NCBI GenBank assembly: GCA_900549535.1
Contig: UROR01000021.1
Span: 1 to 24,820, forward strand
DNA length: 24,820 nt
Source: an uncultured Collinsella sp.
GTDB lineage: Bacteria > Actinomycetota > Coriobacteriia > Coriobacteriales > Coriobacteriaceae
Reading direction: 5' to 3'
Below are positions 22,014 to 24,820 of the stretch, piece by piece (within the stretch, counting starts at the first letter, position 1; the number at the start of each line of letters is the position of its first letter). The translations under genes were made by a program, and so were the position numbers. The notes below the pieces were generated by a model, which was given only the letters and a program-made list of their open reading frames with translations, ran no database searches and had not been told where the DNA came from.

Positions 22014-22850
22014 CTACTGAACACCAAGCACTCCAAAGAACGCGCCGGCGATACTCACGAGCAGGATCACGAGCATGATCACGAGCGGATTCATCTTCTT
22101 CTTGAGCATGAGATAGACGATTCCAAACAGCCCCATCGTGACAAAGCCCGGGAAGATTCCGTTGAGCAGCTCGGCCAGCGTCTGAGCACCATCGCCCGCA
22201 CCGACCATGAGCGGAATGTCCACGGTGACCATCTCCATGGTCATAGCGCCGATCACCATGGCGCCCATGATAGAGGCCATCTTGACGATCGTGTCCATAA
22301 TGCCCGATTCCTGGACCTTGCTGATCATGTCCGAGCCAAAGCGATACCCCACAAACGTCAGCAGGTAACGGATGATGTAGTGAGGGACATTGAACACGAG
22401 CAGGAACAAAATCGGGCCAAGAATAGAGCCCTGTAGCGCCAGCGACGTGCCGACACCCGTTGCCAAAATTCGCAGCGTGCCCCAGTAGAAGGCATCGCCC
22501 ACGCCGGACAGCGGCCCCATCAAAGCAAGCTTGACATTAGAGATCGCGCTCGTGTCAAAGCTATCGTCAGTAGCGTTGACCTCCTCCATTGCAGCGGCGA
22601 TGGACATGGGGAGCGTCGAGATGTACGGCGTGACGTTATAGAGCTCCATATGGCGCTTGAGGGCGGCCTTAAAGTCCGCATCCTGCGGATACAGCTTGCG
22701 AAGGATCGGCATAAGGGCCCACATAAAGCCGATATGGCCCATACGCTCGTAGTTCCAGGAATGCTCATAGGGAATCGAGCGCCAGAACAGCTTCTTAAGG
22801 TCTGCGCGGGAAATCAGCCCGTCGTAAGAAGACTCAAACTTAAAACTCAT
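22014..22850 (-). CDS. PTS mannose-family EIID component
   Basis: A 278-residue EIID membrane component, found only in mannose-family PTS permeases where it works with EIIC. Family blocks are LFWRSIPYEHSWNYERMGHIGFMWALMPILRKLY near the N-terminus and NVKLALMGPLSGVGDAFYWGTLRILATG in the centre, followed by hydrophobic segments and a C-terminal helix ending FFGVLGVQ. The ATG at 22850 gives the family start MSFKFESS and overlaps the IIC stop by 11 nt; GGGAG precedes it. A longer in-frame start at 22916 would lie inside IIC. Confidence 0.94.
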   Translation of the reverse strand: MSFKFESSYDGLISRADLKKLFWRSIPYEHSWNYERMGHIGFMWALMPILRKLYPQDADFKAALKRHMELYNVTPYISTLPMSIAAAMEEVNATDDSFDTSAISNVKLALMGPLSGVGDAFYWGTLRILATGVGTSLALQGSILGPILFLLVFNVPHYIIRYLLTFVGYRFGSDMISKVQESGIMDTIVKMASIMGAMVIGAMTMEMVTVDIPLMVGAGDGAQTLAELLNGIFPGFVTMGLFGIVYLMLKKKMNPLVIMLVILLVSIAGAFFGVLGVQ

Positions 22851-23631
22851 CGAACCCACTCCCAATCGCAGGATCCTCGGTTGCCACTGCGGGCTGCTCC
22901 GCCTTTTTCTTGTCACCCAAAACCGTCATCGCGACGACGATGATCGCGGCAAAGATCGCCACGCCCGTCGTGCTAATGCCAAAGTAGGCGACGAGGAAGA
23001 AGCCAGCGAAGAAGAACGGCGCCACCGTCTTGTTCATAATCATCTGAGCCAGCATTGCAAAACCGAGTGCGGGCAAGAAGGCGGCGGCGACATCCATACC
23101 GGTCTGAACGAAATCGGGGATGATGTTGAGCAGGCTGGCGACGGCATCGGCGCCAAAGAAGAATGCCAGGGGAATAATCAGCAGGCCGCACCAGCTCTGC
23201 GCGTAACCGGCGATGAGCATGTTGCGCGTGATGGCCTTGGTGTCTCCGTCCTCGACGTTTTTGTCGATACGGTGCACCAGCAGCAGCATCACCGGCTGGC
23301 CCAGGGCAGTATCGAGCGCCAGGACGATCGTTGCGATGGGAATGCCCAGGGTCAGGGCCGCCGAAGCGTCCGCGCCGGCCTGCATGGCAAGAGATACGCC
23401 CAGGATAGTGCCGGAAATCGTATCGGGCGGGTTATAGGCGCCGACCGAGATGGCGCCGACCATGGCAAGCTCCATCGTGGCGCCCATGATCGTGCCGGTC
23501 ACCATGTCGCCCATGACAAGGCCAACCAGAGGTCCGAGCACGATCGGGCGCTGGAGGTAGCTCGTGCCCGTCAGCCACTCGGAATAGCCCAAAAGGGCAA
23601 TCAGGAAAATCAGGATTGTCTTGATAACCAT
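22840..23631 (-). CDS. PTS mannose-family EIIC component
   Basis: A 263-residue polytopic EIIC forming the sugar channel with EIID. Typical blocks are ILIFLIALLGYSEW, RPIVLGPLVGLVMGDMVTGTIMGATMELAMVGAISVGAYNPPD and LDTALGQPVMLLLVHRIDK. The C-terminal tail (KKKAEQPAVATEDPAIGSGFDEF) is hydrophilic. The start at 23631 sits 8 nt after the IIB stop with TAGGGG as its ribosome site, and the end overlaps IID. Confidence 0.94.
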   Translation of the reverse strand: MVIKTILIFLIALLGYSEWLTGTSYLQRPIVLGPLVGLVMGDMVTGTIMGATMELAMVGAISVGAYNPPDTISGTILGVSLAMQAGADASAALTLGIPIATIVLALDTALGQPVMLLLVHRIDKNVEDGDTKAITRNMLIAGYAQSWCGLLIIPLAFFFGADAVASLLNIIPDFVQTGMDVAAAFLPALGFAMLAQMIMNKTVAPFFFAGFFLVAYFGISTTGVAIFAAIIVVAMTVLGDKKKAEQPAVATEDPAIGSGFDEF

Positions 23632-23639
23632 GACAGCCC

Positions 23640-24110
23640 CTAACCGATGACCTTCGCGGCGTCAGTCTTCGCATCTGCCGGAATCATCTGAATGAACAGT
23701 TCATAGCCCTCGCCGAGCAGCTCTTTGACGTATGCCTCGTTTTCGGGCGTAAGGAACACGCTCGTCGAGACCTGGCGGGCATTCTCGCTAAAGGCAACAT
23801 TGCCGAGGTTAATCTTCTTGACTCCCATCGCCTTGGCGACGGCACCGGCCTGCTGGATCGTCTCGCAAACCACGAAGAGCTTGTACTTATCGGTCACACC
23901 GCTCTGAAGCGCCTTGACGGCATCCTCGGTGTTTTTGACGACGACTTTGCAGCCCTCCGGCCTTGCAAGGGACAGGGCCTGCAGACGAAGCTTGTCATTG
24001 AGAACCGTGTCGCTCACCAACAGGATGCAGTCGGCACCCAGAGCCGAGGTCCAGCTAACGGCAACCTGGCCATGAAGCAGTCGGTAGTCCACGCGAACCA
24101 TCTGAATCAT
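23640..24110 (-). CDS. PTS mannose-family EIIB component
   Basis: A 156-residue cytoplasmic EIIB that passes phosphate from EIIA to the incoming sugar. The active-site histidine is His13 in VRVDYRLLHGQVAVSW. ADCILLVSDTVLNDKLRLQAL and KKINLGNVAF are typical of the fold. The start at 24110 has AGGGAG upstream and lies 17 nt after the IIA stop. IIA and IIB are separate polypeptides here, unlike E. coli ManX. Confidence 0.94.
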   Translation of the reverse strand: MIQMVRVDYRLLHGQVAVSWTSALGADCILLVSDTVLNDKLRLQALSLARPEGCKVVVKNTEDAVKALQSGVTDKYKLFVVCETIQQAGAVAKAMGVKKINLGNVAFSENARQVSTSVFLTPENEAYVKELLGEGYELFIQMIPADAKTDAAKVIG

Positions 24111-24127
24111 GATGTGCTCCCTAGTGA

Positions 24128-24544
24128 TTAAAACTCATCGAGTTCGGCCTGCCCCAGCAGGTCGTTGACGTACTTGACCTTGGTGTCGTCCGCCTCGACG
24201 ATCTGGCGAATGGCCTCATCGATCGGGGTGGATTCGGGCACGAACAGCAGCTGAATAAGGAGCGGCAGGTTCATATTGGTCACCAGATGCGTGTTGGGAC
24301 GCGTCTGGACGATCTTGGTGAACTCGTTGTTGACACTGCCGCCAAAGAGGTCGGTGCAAACGACGACCTCATCGTCCGCGGCAAAGCCGTCCAGAATCGC
24401 TGCGGCCTCCTTGGTCAGGTCCTCGTTTCCGTCGACATACATAGAGAGCGCATGGACGTTTTCGCGCTCGCCGGAAAGCAGGCCGATGCTCTCGACGATT
24501 CCAGACGCAAAATGAGCATGGGACGCCACGATAAACTGCCTCAT
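24128..24544 (-). CDS. PTS mannose-family EIIA component
   Basis: A 138-residue EIIA domain receiving phosphate from HPr. MRQFIVASHAHFASGIVESIGLLSG carries the phosphorylated His9. VVVCTDLFGGSVNNEF is the second conserved block (TDLxGGSxxN). The ATG at 24544 is chosen because it gives the family start and has GGAAGGGG upstream; a longer in-frame start would extend into the upstream terminator. Confidence 0.94.
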   Translation of the reverse strand: MRQFIVASHAHFASGIVESIGLLSGERENVHALSMYVDGNEDLTKEAAAILDGFAADDEVVVCTDLFGGSVNNEFTKIVQTRPNTHLVTNMNLPLLIQLLFVPESTPIDEAIRQIVEADDTKVKYVNDLLGQAELDEF

Positions 24545-24573
24545 TCGATTCCCCTTCCTAGCGAATTTCGGCA

Positions 24574-24603
24574 TAAAAATGCCCGGACGCATGCGCCCGG
24601 GCA
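24574..24603 (-). terminator. Rho-independent terminator-like hairpin between SIS gene and PTS IIA
   Basis: On the minus strand TGCCCGG and CCGGGCA enclose a self-complementary CGCATGCG and are followed by TTTTT. It lies 29 nt past the SIS stop and about 30 nt upstream of the IIA start, so PTS expression depends on read-through or a hidden promoter. Confidence 0.8.
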
Positions 24604-24631
24604 GGGTGCTTCTTAAATGAGTGGTCAACTA

Positions 24632-24820
24632 TTAGTAGTCGAACTGGTGATAGTAACGACGGTAGTTGAGGTTGTGCTTGGTGACCGTCTCGTAGTAAGC
24701 GGCAAGGCGATCGGTGATCAGCGAGGAGAGGATCCACGGAGACACGATGACGCGGAACTCGTCGTCAAGGCCGGGGATCGCGAACTCGGCGGTGTCGATG
24801 ATGTTGATGTCGGTGTCGCC
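24632..24820 (-). CDS. SIS-domain sugar isomerase/deglycase, C-terminal end
   Basis: Only the last 62 residues are in the window; the gene enters from the right edge. The sequence runs DTAEFAIPGLDDEFRVIV, SPWILSSLITDRLAAYYE, HNLNYRRYYHQFDY-stop. The ending RRYxxxxDY after a helix resembles the C-terminus of AgaS/FrlB/GfrF-type SIS enzymes (fructoselysine- or glucoselysine-6-phosphate deglycase). It is the most upstream visible gene of the PTS operon. The call rests on a short tail and on the neighbours. Confidence 0.65.
   Translation of the reverse strand, partial: GDTDINIIDTAEFAIPGLDDEFRVIVSPWILSSLITDRLAAYYETVTKHNLNYRRYYHQFDY

Overview
The window looks like chromosomal DNA of a gut Coriobacteriia (Actinomycetota), most probably Collinsella or a close relative. 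The evidence is high GC with GC-rich third positions, the actinobacterial gene block mazG-eno-ftsB-like-ppx, mannose- and galactitol-family PTS genes, and an Amadori-product-type sugar operon. The genus is inferred from gene content, without a database search.

Layout. Bases 1-521 (minus) hold the start of a sugar operon: a galactitol-type PTS IIB and a VOC-domain protein cut by the window edge. A divergent promoter drives a small membrane-anchored helical-repeat protein (685-1308), followed by tRNA-Leu(UAA) at 1340-1424. The 337 bases after the tRNA contain no credible gene. They hold two rho-independent terminators, a duplicated tRNA 3' end, a run of tiny hairpins and a 71-nt hairpin element. 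Bases 1762-7184 (minus) carry a Ppx/GppA phosphatase, an FtsB/DivIC-like divisome protein, enolase, MazG, a YfcE-like phosphodiesterase and an orphan LarC C-terminal domain. An intergenic region with a perfect 23-bp inverted repeat follows. Bases 7568-12586 (plus) carry a fused CydDC-like double ABC exporter overlapping a YgbA-family gene, then a PHP-type histidinol-phosphatase.

Bases 12746-20924 (minus) are a complete histidine operon in the order hisZG (fused), hisD, hisC, hisB, hisH, hisA, hisF, hisI, an unnamed 75-aa gene, hisE. With the convergent hisJ-type gene it encodes the whole pathway from PRPP and ATP to histidine. Several junctions overlap or abut. The one large internal gap, hisB-hisH, contains a 16-bp-arm hairpin.

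Bases 21094-24820 (minus) are a sugar operon: the end of a SIS-domain deglycase/isomerase, mannose-family PTS IIA, IIB, IIC and IID, and a FrlC-like epimerase. The set fits uptake and breakdown of fructoselysine/glucoselysine-type Amadori compounds. Terminator-like hairpins lie after the SIS gene and after IID, suggesting graded expression.

No CRISPR array, transposase or phage gene was seen. The strongest unexplained signals are small intergenic inverted-repeat elements (two families), the tRNA-Leu 3'-end duplication, the 75-aa his-operon gene, the cydDC-ygbA pairing, and the orphan LarC domain.
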